Source: Kineosporia aurantiaca JCM 3230 (lineage in GTDB: Bacteria > Actinomycetota > Actinomycetes > Actinomycetales > Kineosporiaceae). From it: a stretch of DNA of 64,000 nt. Position numbers and translations under genes: made by a program. The notes beneath the pieces are model-generated. The model saw only the letters and a program-made list of their open reading frames with translations, did no database searches and had not been told where the DNA came from. Where the stretch lies: assembly GCA_000719025.1 (NCBI GenBank), contig JODP01000004.1, forward strand, positions 434,001-498,000. The letters run 5' to 3'. Of the stretch, positions 45,752-56,667 are shown one piece after another; the first letter of the stretch is position 1, and every line of letters begins with the position of its first letter.

Positions 45752-45774
45752 TGGCCTCCAGGGAAGGAGATGCG

Positions 45775-46833
45775 GTGGACCCGTCCAGCCTCCTCAACGT
45801 GGAGCGCCGCGAACGGCTGCTGTCGGAACTGCGCCGCCGCGGGGTCGTGCGGGTCGCCGATCTGGCGGTGCTGCTCGACGTCAGCCCGGTGACGATCCGG
45901 CGTGACCTCACCGTTCTGGCCCGGCAGAACCAGCTGACGAAGGTGCACGGGGGCGCGGTGCTGCCGCAGCCGGAGCGGGCGCGCAAGCCCGACCCGAACA
46001 CCCGCCTCAAGATCGGCATGGTGGTTCCCACCCTCGACTTCTTCTGGCCGCAGGTCATCACCGGAGCCCGCACCGCCGCCGCGATGCTCGGGGTCGAGCT
46101 GCGCCTGCGGGCCTCGAACTACGACGCCGCCGAGGACCGCCGCCAGATCGGCCAGATCCTGGCCGCCGACCGTCTGGACGGCCTGCTGCTGGCCCCGGGG
46201 GTGGACGACGACCTGAGCCACCTGGCCGCCCTCTCGCTGCCGAGTGTGCTGGTGGAGCGGGCCGCACCGGCCTGGGGCCCGGGCGAGCGGCCCCTGGAAT
46301 CGGTCCGCAACGATCACGACGCCGGGGTCGAGGCCGCCCTGCGCCACTTCCTCGAGCAGGGGCATGAGCGGATCGCGCTGGTCGCCACCCCGATCAGCCC
46401 GAACGCCCGCCATGTCGAGACCGGCTTCCGAAGCGCCGCGGACGTGCTGGGCCTGCGGGTCGGCCCGGTGTTCACCGACACCCTCAGAGACGACGAGCAG
46501 CGGGCCGCGCAGATCCTGCAGCAGTGCCGCTCCCTGAACATGACCGCCGTTCTGGTGCACAGCGACCTGGACGCCCTGGCCCTGGTCCGCCAGGCCACCG
46601 CGGCCGGCCTCAAGGTGCCCGGCGACCTGGCGGTCATCTCCTACGACGACGAACTGGCCGACTCCGGCGACCCGCCGCTGACCGCGGTCCGGCCGGTCAA
46701 GGGGCAGATCGGGCGCACCGCCGTCGAGGTCATGGTCTCCCGTCTCACCGAGGGCCGACGACGACCGGCCACCCGGGTGCAACTGGTCCCCGACCTGGTG
46801 ATCCGCTCGTCCTCGCTGACTCCGCAGCGCTGA
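45775..46833 (+). CDS. DeoR-headed, LacI-bodied sugar regulator
   Basis: 352 residues from GTG 45775 (GGAAGGAGA upstream). N-terminal DeoR-type winged helix (NVERRERLLSELRRRGVVRVADLAVLLDVSPVTIRRDLTVL, KVHGGAV) joined to a LacI/GalR-type periplasmic-binding-protein domain (KIGMVVPTLDFFWPQVITGA, DGLLLAPGVDDD, RNDHDAGVEAALRHFLEQGHERIALV, SYDDELADSG, AVRPVKGQIGRTAVEVM). The head swap makes it a chimera of two regulator classes. It precedes the beta-glucuronidase operon in the same direction and probably controls it, with CGAAAATGTTCG at 46852 as a candidate site. Confidence 0.88.
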   Translation: MDPSSLLNVERRERLLSELRRRGVVRVADLAVLLDVSPVTIRRDLTVLARQNQLTKVHGGAVLPQPERARKPDPNTRLKIGMVVPTLDFFWPQVITGARTAAAMLGVELRLRASNYDAAEDRRQIGQILAADRLDGLLLAPGVDDDLSHLAALSLPSVLVERAAPAWGPGERPLESVRNDHDAGVEAALRHFLEQGHERIALVATPISPNARHVETGFRSAADVLGLRVGPVFTDTLRDDEQRAAQILQQCRSLNMTAVLVHSDLDALALVRQATAAGLKVPGDLAVISYDDELADSGDPPLTAVRPVKGQIGRTAVEVMVSRLTEGRRRPATRVQLVPDLVIRSSSLTPQR

Positions 46834-46851
46834 TCGCCCGGGCGGGCTGAT

Positions 46852-46863
46852 CGAAAATGTTCG
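46852..46863. promoter_or_regulatory. Operator-like palindrome before beta-glucuronidase
   Basis: CGAAAATGTTCG, complementary in the outer CGAA/TTCG, 61 bases before the ATG at 46924. It lies just after the chimeric regulator gene. Confidence 0.35.
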
Positions 46864-46923
46864 TTCCTGCCCGGCCCTGACCGGGACCTGGAATGCCGGG
46901 CGCCGGGGGTCTTAATTCAGTGC

Positions 46924-48672
46924 ATGCTCCGACCACAAGACAGCCGCACCCGCGAACGCCGTCCACTGAACGGTCTTTGGCGGTTCTCCCTCGACCGGGC
47001 CGGTCTGCGGCAGGGCCGGGAGATGGCGGTTCCGGCCAGCTACAACGACATCGGTGGGGACGCCGCTCTACGGCACCACATCGGTGAGGTCTGGTACGAG
47101 ACCGAGGTCCGCATCCCCTCCAGCTGGTCCGGGCGCCGGATCTCGCTGTACTTCGAGTCGGTCACGCACGCGGCCCGGGTCTGGGCGGACGGCGTGGAGG
47201 TGGGCGCGCATCAGGGCGGCTACACCCCGTTCGAGGTGGACCTCACCGCCCTGACCACCCCGGGCCAGGTCGTCGCGCTCACCGTCTCGGTCGACAACAC
47301 CCTCACCCTGCAGAGCATCCCGCCCGGGGTGGTCGAACCCACCCCGGCCGGTCCCCGCCAGCGCACCTGGCACGACTTCTTCAACTACGCCGGCATTCAC
47401 CGCACGGTCTGGCTGTCCGGCACCCCCGCAACCCACCTGAGCGGGCTCACGACCACCACCGACCTTCTGGACTCAACCGGCGTCATCCATTTCTCGCTGG
47501 ACTTCGAGCCGGCCCCGGGCCTGAGCGCGCGCGTACGGCTGAGCGACCAGGACGGCCTGCGGGTGGGCGCCCAGGACGGGTCGAGCGGCACCCTGCACAT
47601 CCCGGACCCGCAGGTCTGGGCGCCCGGTCGCGGCTATCTGTACGCCCTTGAGGCGCAATTGGTGGACGCTCGGGGCAAGGTCGTGGACAGCTACGTGCAG
47701 AAGGTCGGCATCCGCTCGGTCGCGGTCCGGGGCAACCGGTTCCTGATCAACGGAGAACCCTTCCACTTCACCGGTTTCGGGAAGCACGAGGACATCGCGG
47801 TGATCGGCAAGGGTCACAACGACGCCTACATGCTCCACGACTTCGGCCTGCTGGAGTGGATCGGCGCCAACTCGCTGCGTACCTCGCACTATCCCTATGC
47901 CGAGGACGTCCTGGACTACGCCGACCGTCACGGCATCGTGGTGATCGACGAGGTGGCCGCCGTCGGCATCAATCTCACCCTCGGCGCCGGGGTCTTCGGC
48001 GCCCCGGGCTACACCACCTTCGGGCCGGACACGATCAACGAGCAGACCCGTAAGACCCACGCCGAGGCAATCCGCGAACTGATCGAGCGCGACCGCCACC
48101 ATCCCAGCGTGGTGCTCTGGTCGCTGGCCAACGAGCCGGAGTCCGACAGCGAGGCCGCGCAGGAATACTTCCGCCCGTTGTTCGAGCTGGCCCGCGAGCT
48201 CGACCCGAGCCGGCCGCTGGGCTTCGCGAACGTCGCCGAGGCCACCCCCGGCCGCTGCCGGGTCAGCCAGTTCGCCGACGTGCTGATGCTGAACCGCTAC
48301 TACGGCTGGTACGTCCTGCCCGGCGACCTGGCCGGGGCGGAAATCGCCTGGGAAGAAGAACTACGGGCCTGGGCCGCCGAGGGCAAGCCAATCATCATCA
48401 CCGAGTACGGCGCCGACACCTACCCTGGCCTGCACACTCTCGTGCCCGAGCCGTGGAGCGAGGAGTACCAGGTCGCCTACCTGGACATGAACCACCGGGT
48501 GTTCGACCGGATCGAGGCCGTGGTCGGTGAGCACGTCTGGAACTTCGCCGATTTCGCCACCACCCCGGGCATCATGCGGGTCGGCGGCAACCGCAAGGGA
48601 ATCTTCACCCGCGACCGGCAGCCCAAAGCAGCCGCGCACGTGCTGCGCAAGCGCTGGCTACCCAAGGGCTGA
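46924..48672 (+). CDS. uidA: GH2 beta-glucuronidase
   Basis: 582 residues, no signal peptide, so cytosolic. GH2 layout: sugar-binding domain (LNGLWRFSLD, PASYNDI), Ig-like domain, TIM barrel with acid/base Glu404 (SLANEPES) and nucleophile Glu494 (ITEYGADT). NFADFATTPGIMRVGGNRKG is the NxK-type motif that recognises the glucuronate carboxylate. It fits beta-glucuronidase better than beta-galactosidase. Together with the following secreted GH9 and Opp-type importer it would remove glucuronate from imported plant oligosaccharides (for example from glucuronoxylan). The start has no strong ribosome site. Confidence 0.9.
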   Translation: MLRPQDSRTRERRPLNGLWRFSLDRAGLRQGREMAVPASYNDIGGDAALRHHIGEVWYETEVRIPSSWSGRRISLYFESVTHAARVWADGVEVGAHQGGYTPFEVDLTALTTPGQVVALTVSVDNTLTLQSIPPGVVEPTPAGPRQRTWHDFFNYAGIHRTVWLSGTPATHLSGLTTTTDLLDSTGVIHFSLDFEPAPGLSARVRLSDQDGLRVGAQDGSSGTLHIPDPQVWAPGRGYLYALEAQLVDARGKVVDSYVQKVGIRSVAVRGNRFLINGEPFHFTGFGKHEDIAVIGKGHNDAYMLHDFGLLEWIGANSLRTSHYPYAEDVLDYADRHGIVVIDEVAAVGINLTLGAGVFGAPGYTTFGPDTINEQTRKTHAEAIRELIERDRHHPSVVLWSLANEPESDSEAAQEYFRPLFELARELDPSRPLGFANVAEATPGRCRVSQFADVLMLNRYYGWYVLPGDLAGAEIAWEEELRAWAAEGKPIIITEYGADTYPGLHTLVPEPWSEEYQVAYLDMNHRVFDRIEAVVGEHVWNFADFATTPGIMRVGGNRKGIFTRDRQPKAAAHVLRKRWLPKG

Positions 48673-48720
48673 CCCACCGCTCCACCCGACTGCGCCAACG
48701 GCGGCGCAAGGAGGACTGTC

Positions 48721-50901
48721 ATGCGTTTTCTGAGATTGATCACCGTTCTGGGCCTGATTGCGGCCACTTTCGTCTTCGCGAGCGGCGAGGCCCGGGCCGA
48801 CCCGTACGACCAGGTGAAGAACGGCACCTTCGACACCACCACCGACCCCTGGGTGGCCTACGGCGGGGCCTCGGGCACGCTGGCGTCAGTCGACGGTCAG
48901 GCCTGCGTGGACACCGGGACCGGGACCGTGAACGCCTGGGATTCGGAGCTGGCGCTGCCCTACCTGCGGATCCAGAACGGCGTCAGCTACACCCTGACGT
49001 TCTCGGCCCGCACCAGCGCCCCCATCCCGGTCACCACCGTCTTCCAGCAGAACTCCCCCACCTACTCCACCGTGCTGGCCTCCACTAAGACCATGTCCAC
49101 CGCCCTGACGACGTACACGCTCACAGGCACCGGAAAGGGCGACTTCACTGACGGGCAGCTCGCTTTCCAGTTCGGCGGTCAGGCCCGCGTCACCTTCTGC
49201 ATCGACAACGTCAGCCTGGTGGGCGGCGATCCGCTGCCGCCGTACACGCCGGACACCGGGCCCCGGGTGCGCGTGAACCAGGTCGGCTACCTGCCCACCG
49301 GCCCCAAGACCGCCACCCTCGTCACGGACGCCACGCGTGCCCTTCCCTGGCAGCTGGTGGACGCCAGCGGCAAGACGGTCCGGACCGGGACGACGAAACC
49401 GCGCGGAACCGATGCCAGTTCCGGTGAGAACGTCCAGACGATCGACTTCTCCACGTATCGCAAAAGTGGCGACAAATATACGATCACCGCTGATGGGAGC
49501 ACCAGCTATCCCTTCTCGATCGGCGCGAAGATCTACGACAAGCTGGTCAAGGACAGCAAGACCCTGTTCTACACCCAGCGCAGCGGCACTCCGATCCTCG
49601 ATTCCGTCGCTCCCGGATACGCCCGGGCCGCAAGCCATATCGGCATCGCCCCGAACCAGGGCGACACGGCCGTACCGTGCCTGGCCCCGGCCGCCTTCGA
49701 TGACGACTGGACCTGCCCCGAGGGCTACACCCGGGACGTGACCGGTGGCTGGTACGACGCCGCCGACCACGGCAAGTACGTCGTCAACGGCGGGATCGCC
49801 GTGGCCCAGCTGCTGTCGGAGTACGAGAGCGGCAACCATGACGCCACGCTGCTCGCCGAGGCCCGCTGGGAGCTCGACTTCCTGCTGAAGATGCAGGTAC
49901 CGAGCGGGCAGCCGCTCGCCGGGATGGCCTATCACAAGATCACCGACACCAGCTGGACCGGACTCCCCCTGGACCCGGCGGCCGACGCCAAGCCCCGAGC
50001 CCTGCACCGTCCCTCCACCGCAGCGACCCTGAACCTGGCCGCGGTGGGGGCACAAGCGTCCCGAATCTTCCGTACCAGCGATCCCGCCTACGCCAAGAAG
50101 CTTTTGGACGCCGGCCAGCGCGCCTATGCGGCGGCGAAGGCAAACCCGGTCCTCTACGCCCCAGCCGCAGACAACCGCGGCGGCGGCGCCTACGCCGACA
50201 GCAACGTCAGCGACGAGTTCTACTGGGCCGCCGCCGAGCTGTACCTGACCACCCACCAGATCCCCTACGGCCAGGACCTGAACCGGTCACCGCTGGCCAA
50301 GACCAATGTCTTCGACCCGGACGGCTTCTACTGGGGATCGACGGCCGCCCTGGGCCGGCTCGACCTGGCCACGGTCGGCCATGACCCGGCCGCGATCGCG
50401 TCGGTGCTGCGGGCCGCCGAGACCCTGCTGTCCACCGAGCAGAAACAGGACTGGGGTGTGCCCTACGCCCCGGCCGGCAATCAGTGGGCCTGGGGCTCGA
50501 ACGGCAACATCCTCAACAATCTCGTGGTCCTGGCCACCGCCTCGGACCTGACCCATCTACCCCGCTACCGCGCCGGCGTCCTGACCGGGATCGACTTCAT
50601 CTTCGGCCGCAACGCCCTGAACATCTCTTACGTCACCGGCTACGGCACGGTCTGCGCCCAGAACCAGCAGAGCCGGATGTACGCCCACCAGCTCGATCCG
50701 AAACTTCCCCATCCGCCCACGGGAACCCTGGCCGGAGGTCCCAACCCCGGCCTGCAGGACCCCTTGTCGGCCTCACGTCTGGCCGGCTGCGTCGGGCAGC
50801 TCTGCTACCTGGACGACATCAACTCCTACGCGACCAACGAGCTGACCATCAACTGGAACTCGGCGCTGTCCTGGATGTCGTCCTACCTCGCCCAGGCCTG
50901 A
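48721..50901 (+). CDS. Secreted GH9 endoglucanase with CBM4_9 and Ig-like domain
   Basis: 726 residues, ATG with AAGGAGG upstream. Signal peptide (ITVLGLIAATFVFASGEARA-DP). Residues about 27-170 form a CBM4/9-type sandwich (YDQVKNGTFDTTTDPWVAYGG, FCIDNVSLVGG). An N-terminal Ig-like cellulase domain (RVRVNQVGYLPTGPKTATLV) leads to the GH9 barrel: GGWYDAADHGKY with Asp346/Asp349, and the late acid Glu707 in ATNELTINWN. Hydrolyses beta-1,4-glucan or xyloglucan outside the cell. The stop codon lies in the first unit of a 17-bp tandem repeat. Confidence 0.92.
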   Translation: MRFLRLITVLGLIAATFVFASGEARADPYDQVKNGTFDTTTDPWVAYGGASGTLASVDGQACVDTGTGTVNAWDSELALPYLRIQNGVSYTLTFSARTSAPIPVTTVFQQNSPTYSTVLASTKTMSTALTTYTLTGTGKGDFTDGQLAFQFGGQARVTFCIDNVSLVGGDPLPPYTPDTGPRVRVNQVGYLPTGPKTATLVTDATRALPWQLVDASGKTVRTGTTKPRGTDASSGENVQTIDFSTYRKSGDKYTITADGSTSYPFSIGAKIYDKLVKDSKTLFYTQRSGTPILDSVAPGYARAASHIGIAPNQGDTAVPCLAPAAFDDDWTCPEGYTRDVTGGWYDAADHGKYVVNGGIAVAQLLSEYESGNHDATLLAEARWELDFLLKMQVPSGQPLAGMAYHKITDTSWTGLPLDPAADAKPRALHRPSTAATLNLAAVGAQASRIFRTSDPAYAKKLLDAGQRAYAAAKANPVLYAPAADNRGGGAYADSNVSDEFYWAAAELYLTTHQIPYGQDLNRSPLAKTNVFDPDGFYWGSTAALGRLDLATVGHDPAAIASVLRAAETLLSTEQKQDWGVPYAPAGNQWAWGSNGNILNNLVVLATASDLTHLPRYRAGVLTGIDFIFGRNALNISYVTGYGTVCAQNQQSRMYAHQLDPKLPHPPTGTLAGGPNPGLQDPLSASRLAGCVGQLCYLDDINSYATNELTINWNSALSWMSSYLAQA

Positions 50902-50940
50902 ACCTTGCCAAAGCCTGAACCTCGCCAAGGCCTGAACCTC
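50896..50940 (+). repeat. 17-bp tandem repeat after GH9
   Basis: About 2.7 copies of GCCTGAACCTCGCCAAG (with small changes) from 50896 to 50940. It covers the GH9 stop codon and runs to just before the ribosome site of the solute-binding protein gene. Confidence 0.75.
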
Positions 50941-50955
50941 TTCGAAGGAGAAGAC

Positions 50956-52629
50956 GTGCGCACCAGAAAGAACCTCGCTCTCGCGGTGGCCGGCCTGTCC
51001 CTGGTCACCGGGCTGGCCGCCTGCGGCGGAAACGGGGACTCCGGCCGGGCCGGCGCAACCTCCACGGTGCTGAGCATCGGCATGCCGAACGGCCCCCAGG
51101 CCGAGAACAACAACCCCCTGATCGAGACGTCGGCGGCGTCCTCCCTGGGGTACCGCTGGCAGATCTACGAACCCCTGATGATGGCGAATCCGGTTCAGCC
51201 GGAAGCCGCTTCGCGGCCCTGGCTGGCCACCGCCGCGAAGTGGTCCAGCGACTACAAGAGCGTGGTCGTCACCGTCCGGGACGGCGTGACCTGGTCGGAC
51301 GGGCAGAAGTTCAGTGCCGCGGACGTGGCCTACACCTTCGGCCTGCTCAAGGACAACGAGGCGCTGAACTCCAACGCGATCCCGTTCCAGCAGATCACCG
51401 CGAATGGCAACCAGGTGAAGGTGACGTTCTCCGGCTCGCAGTTCGTCAACCAGACCAAGATCCTGGCCCAGACCGCGATCGTGCCCGAGCACCTCTGGTC
51501 GGGGGTGACCGACCCGGCCACCGACGTCATCAAGAACCCGGTCGGTACCGGCCCCTACACCCTGAAGTCGTTCACCCCGCAGACCATGACCCTGGACCTG
51601 CGCGCCGACAACGCCTACTGGGGAACCAAACCGAAGGTGAAGGAGCTGCGGTACACCTCGTACACCGACAACAACTCCCAGACCACCGCTTTGGCGAACG
51701 GTGAGTCGGAATGGAGTTTCGTCTTCATCCCCGGCTACAAGAACGTGTTCATCAACCGGGACGCGAAGCACAACAAGGTCTGGGCCCCCGCGGTGCTGGC
51801 CATTCACGGTCTCTACATCAACACGTCCCGGAAGCCGTTCGACGACCCGATCCTGCGCCAGGCGATGAACCTGGTGATCAATCGGGACGACATCTACAAC
51901 CAGGCCGAGGGCGGTTACTTCCATCCGCCCGTCACCAATGTCACCGGCATCCCGGACAGCGGATCGTCCTTCATCGCCCCGCAGTACCAGGACAAGAACG
52001 TATCGATGGACGTCGACGGCGCCAAGAAGCTGCTCACCGACCACGGTTACACCTTCGCCGGCACAACACTCAAAGACCCCACCGGTAAACCCGTCTCGCT
52101 GACCCTCACCGACCCGAGCGGGTTCTCCGACTACCAGACCAGCCTGGAGATCATCAAGGACAACCTGGCCCAGATCGGCATCGCCACGAGCGTGGACAAG
52201 GCCAACCAGGACGCCTGGAGCAAGAACCTGGAGACCGGCAACTTCGACGCCGCGATCCGCTGGACCAATTCCGGCGCCACGCCGTACGACATCTACCAGA
52301 CCGTGATGGACGGCGCCCTCTATCAGCCGGTCGGAAAGAGCTCCCCGAAGGGAAACTTCGGGCGGTTCGACAACGACGAGGCCACCCAGGCCCTGCGCAC
52401 CTACGCCACCGCCGCCGGCGACTCGGCCCGCACCCAGGCCCTCAGCACGCTTCAGGACATCTTCGTCAAGGAGGTCCCGATGATCCCGCTCGGGGCCAAC
52501 AACCTGGGAGCCACCTACAGCACCCGGCACTGGAGCGGCTGGCCGGACGACAGCAACCCGTACTGCGCCTCCCAGCCGGTCAAACCCTGCGCCGCCGATG
52601 TCGTCCAGCACCTGACGCCCACCCCGTGA
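50956..52629 (+). CDS. Opp/Dpp-type solute-binding lipoprotein
   Basis: 557 residues from GTG 50956 (GAAGGAGAAG upstream). Lipoprotein signal with the lipobox LAAC at Cys23. Family 5 extracellular binding protein: YRWQIYEPLM, VTVRDGVTWSDGQKFSAADVAYTF, NPVGTGPYTLKSF, HGLYINTSRKPFDDPILRQAMNLVINRDDI. Such proteins usually bind peptides, but Opp-type versions in cellulolytic bacteria bind cello- or xylo-oligosaccharides. Placement right after GH9 and beta-glucuronidase favours an oligosaccharide ligand. First gene of the five-gene importer. Confidence 0.9.
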   Translation: MRTRKNLALAVAGLSLVTGLAACGGNGDSGRAGATSTVLSIGMPNGPQAENNNPLIETSAASSLGYRWQIYEPLMMANPVQPEAASRPWLATAAKWSSDYKSVVVTVRDGVTWSDGQKFSAADVAYTFGLLKDNEALNSNAIPFQQITANGNQVKVTFSGSQFVNQTKILAQTAIVPEHLWSGVTDPATDVIKNPVGTGPYTLKSFTPQTMTLDLRADNAYWGTKPKVKELRYTSYTDNNSQTTALANGESEWSFVFIPGYKNVFINRDAKHNKVWAPAVLAIHGLYINTSRKPFDDPILRQAMNLVINRDDIYNQAEGGYFHPPVTNVTGIPDSGSSFIAPQYQDKNVSMDVDGAKKLLTDHGYTFAGTTLKDPTGKPVSLTLTDPSGFSDYQTSLEIIKDNLAQIGIATSVDKANQDAWSKNLETGNFDAAIRWTNSGATPYDIYQTVMDGALYQPVGKSSPKGNFGRFDNDEATQALRTYATAAGDSARTQALSTLQDIFVKEVPMIPLGANNLGATYSTRHWSGWPDDSNPYCASQPVKPCAADVVQHLTPTP

Positions 52630-53711
52630 AATCACCTGAGGTCATGAGAAAGAACATGCACAGCAAGGACGCCGACGGGCCGGTCGTGCTGGAGGCCTCC
52701 GGGCTCACCAAGCACTTCCCGGTCCGGCGGAGTCCGGCCGATCTGCTCACCGGACGGCGGCCCCGGAGCGTCCACGCGGTCGAGGACGTCGACCTGGTGC
52801 TGCGCCGGGGCCGGGTGACGGCGCTGGTCGGGGAGTCCGGCTCGGGCAAGTCCACCGTCGCCCGCCTGCTCGCCCAGGTGCACAGCCGAACCTCCGGCCA
52901 GGTGCGGCTGCACGGGGCGGAGGTGAACGTCCACGGCGGACGGCGGTTTCGAGCCTACGTCCGCCGGGTCCAGCTGATCTTCCAGGACCCGTTCGCCTCG
53001 CTCAACCCGGTCCACACCGTCCGGCACCACCTGACCCGCTCACTGCGGATCCACGACAACGCCGGCTCCACCCGGGCCGACCTGGAGCAGGCCCTGGAGG
53101 CGCTGCTGGCGCAGGTCCACCTGACCCCGGCGCAGCGCTATCTGGACAAGTTCCCCCACGAGCTGTCCGGGGGCCAGCGCCAGCGGGTGGCCATCGCCCG
53201 GGCGCTCGGCGCCGACCCCGAGGCGCTGCTCGCCGACGAGCCGGTGTCGATGCTGGACGTGTCGATCCGGCTCGGCATCCTGAACCTGCTGCGCGATCTG
53301 AAGGAACGCCTGGACCTGGCCATCCTCTACATCACCCACGACATCGCCTCGGCCCGCTACTTCGCCGACGAGACGCTGGTGATGTACGCCGGACGGATGG
53401 TCGAGGGCGGCGACTCGGAGACCGTCACCCAGCACCCGGCGCATCCCTACACCCAGCTGCTGATCGACTCCGCTCCCGACCCTGACCGGATCACCGCCCC
53501 CAGCGACGGACCCGGCTCCCGGCCGGCCAATGCCGAGCCGCCCAGCCTGATCGACCCGCCTTCGGGCTGCCGCTTTCATCTGCGGTGCCCGTTCGTGATG
53601 CCCCGCTGCGCCGAGGAGCTGCCACCACACTTCGAGATCGGCGACGGGCCCGGGCACTGGGCCGCCTGCTGGCTGTACGACACCTCGTCGGTGCGGGAGG
53701 GGGTGGCCTGA
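52626..53711 (+). CDS. ABC importer ATPase (OppF/DppF-type)
   Basis: 361 residues from GTG 52626, which overlaps the upstream stop (GTGA); ATG 52644 and 52656 are alternatives. Walker A GESGSGKST, Q-loop FQDPFASLNP, signature LSGGQRQRVAIARAL, Walker B ALLADEPVSMLD, and the C-terminal oligopeptide-transporter tail with CRFHLRCPFVMPRC. Powers import with the partner ATPase at 55634. Stop overlaps the permease start. Confidence 0.92.
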   Translation: MKSPEVMRKNMHSKDADGPVVLEASGLTKHFPVRRSPADLLTGRRPRSVHAVEDVDLVLRRGRVTALVGESGSGKSTVARLLAQVHSRTSGQVRLHGAEVNVHGGRRFRAYVRRVQLIFQDPFASLNPVHTVRHHLTRSLRIHDNAGSTRADLEQALEALLAQVHLTPAQRYLDKFPHELSGGQRQRVAIARALGADPEALLADEPVSMLDVSIRLGILNLLRDLKERLDLAILYITHDIASARYFADETLVMYAGRMVEGGDSETVTQHPAHPYTQLLIDSAPDPDRITAPSDGPGSRPANAEPPSLIDPPSGCRFHLRCPFVMPRCAEELPPHFEIGDGPGHWAACWLYDTSSVREGVA

Positions 53712-54691
53712 TGCGTTTCTTGCTTCAGCGGGCCTTCTTCTACCTGCTCAGCGCGTGGGCGGCGATCACGGTGAACTTCTTCATCCCCCGCGTCCTGCCC
53801 GGAGACCCGGTCCAGTCCCTGATCGCCCGCAGCCAGGGCCGGATCAGCGCCGAGGCGATCGATTCGCTGTACGCGCTGTTCGGCCTGAACACCGGCAAGA
53901 GCCTGTGGCAGCAGTACCTCGGCTACTGGAACGAGCTCCTGCACGGCAATCTCGGGCTGTCGTTCACCTTCTACCCCTCCCCGGTGTCGACCGTGATCGG
54001 GGACGCCCTGCCCTGGACCCTGGCCCTGGTCGGGGTCACCACCGTCCTCAGCTTCCTGATCGGCACCGGCCTGGGCATCGCGGCCGGCTGGTGGCGGGGC
54101 TCCTGGGTGGACGGACTGCTGCCGCTGACCACCTTCCTGTCCTCGATCCCCTACTTCTGGCTCGGCCTGGTCGCGATCGCCGTCCTGACCGGTCCGGACA
54201 GCTTCTTCCCCTCCTCCGGGGGCTACTCCCCCGGCCTGGTGCCCGGCCTGGATCCCGGATTCCTGGGCAACGCCCTGCACCACAGCCTGCTGCCCGCCGC
54301 GACCATCCTGGTGACGTCGATGAGTCACTGGATCATGGGCATGCGCAACATGATGGTGACGGTCGCGGCGGAGGACTACATCACCGTCGCCCACGCCAAG
54401 GGCCTGCCCGAGCGACGCGTCGCCCTCAGCTACGCGGCCCGTAACGCGCTCCTGCCGAACATCTCCGGGTTCGCCCTGTCCCTGGGCTTCATCGTCGGCG
54501 GCACCCTGCTGGTCGAGATCGTCTTCTCCTACCCGGGTCTGGGGTACCAGCTGTTCCAGGCCGTGCAGTCCAAGGACTACCCCCTCATGCAGGGCATCTT
54601 CCTGATCATCACGATCTCCGTGCTGGTCGCGAACCTGCTGGCCGACGTCGCCTATCTACTGCTGGATCCCCGCACCCGCAAGGAGGGCTGA
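53711..54691 (+). CDS. ABC importer permease (OppB/DppB-type)
   Basis: 326 residues from ATG 53711 (TGATG overlap). N-terminal RFLLQRAFFYLLSAWAAITVNFFIPRVLPGDP is typical of DppB. Six membrane helices, and the EAA coupling loop VAAEDYITVAHAKGLPERRV in the middle. Works with the permease at 54693. Confidence 0.92.
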   Translation: MRFLLQRAFFYLLSAWAAITVNFFIPRVLPGDPVQSLIARSQGRISAEAIDSLYALFGLNTGKSLWQQYLGYWNELLHGNLGLSFTFYPSPVSTVIGDALPWTLALVGVTTVLSFLIGTGLGIAAGWWRGSWVDGLLPLTTFLSSIPYFWLGLVAIAVLTGPDSFFPSSGGYSPGLVPGLDPGFLGNALHHSLLPAATILVTSMSHWIMGMRNMMVTVAAEDYITVAHAKGLPERRVALSYAARNALLPNISGFALSLGFIVGGTLLVEIVFSYPGLGYQLFQAVQSKDYPLMQGIFLIITISVLVANLLADVAYLLLDPRTRKEG

Positions 54692-54692
54692 G

Positions 54693-55633
<941 letters not shown>

Positions 55634-55637
<4 letters not shown>

Positions 55638-56659
55638 ACGAGGTCCTCGAGATCCGCAATCTCACCGTCCATTACGGCTTAGGGACGCGTGGGGTCCGGG
55701 CGGTCCGCGATGTGAGCCTGACGCTGCACCGCGGGGAGGTACTGGGCCTGGCCGGCGAAAGCGGCAGCGGGAAGTCGACCCTCGCCTATGGGGTGACCCG
55801 GCTCCTGCCTCCGCCCGGGGTGATCACCGGAGGACAGGTGATCTACCACCCACAGAACGGTGAGCCGTTCGACGTCCTGAAATTGACCGACCGGCAGTTG
55901 CGGGCCTTCCGGTGGGCCCGTACAGCAATCGTCTTCCAGGGTGCGATGAACTCGCTCAACCCCGTCCACACGGTCGCCGCGCAACTGACCGATGCCTTGA
56001 CCGCGCACGAACCCGTTCTCACCCGGTCTCAGAAGGCCGCTCGCGTTCGGGAAGTGCTTGATCTGGTGGGGATCTCGGCCGAACGTCTGGGTAGCTACCC
56101 GCACCAGCTGTCCGGGGGCATGCGCCAGCGGGTGATGATCGCGATGGCCCTGGTCCTGCGACCCGAGGTGGTGATCATGGATGAGCCGACCACTGCGCTG
56201 GACGTCGTCATGCAGCGGCAGATCCTGAGCCAGCTGGTGGTGCTGCGCGAACAGATGGGCTTCTCGGTCGTGTTCATCACCCACGACCTCTCGCTCCTGG
56301 TGGAGTTCTCGGACCGGATCGCGATCATGTACGGCGGCCGGATCGTGGAACAGGGTCCGGCCCGGGACCTCTACACCGACCCGCTGCACCCCTACAGCGC
56401 GGGCCTGCTGGGCTCCTTCCCGCCCCTGCGCGGTCCTCGCCGCGAGCTGACCGGCATCCCCGGCTCCCCACCGGACCTGAGCGCCATGCCCACCGGTTGC
56501 TCGTTCCATCCCCGCTGCCCGCAGGCCTTCGACAAGTGCCGAAGCCGGCTTCCGGTGCTGGGGCCGCCCGCCCTCGCCACGGAAGAGCGCGAGGTTGCGT
56601 GCTGGCTGCATCCGGGCGAGCAGCAGGGCGAGAGGCAGGTTCTTTCCATGCCTCGCTAG
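55634..56659 (+). CDS. ABC importer ATPase (OppD/DppD-type)
   Basis: 341 residues from GTG 55634 (GTGA overlap; AAGGAG upstream). Walker A GESGSGKST, FQGAMNSLNPVHTV, signature LSGGMRQRVMIAMAL, Walker B VVIMDEPTTALD, and the C-terminal CSFHPRCPQAFDKC. Last gene of the importer; the order binding protein-F-B-C-D is unusual in having one ATPase at each end of the permease genes. Confidence 0.92.
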
Positions 56660-56667
56660 GGCGAACG

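Noticed and set aside
50773..52635. 620-codon open frame opposite the binding protein
   Set aside because: Shadow of the lipoprotein gene; Val/Gly-rich without structure.
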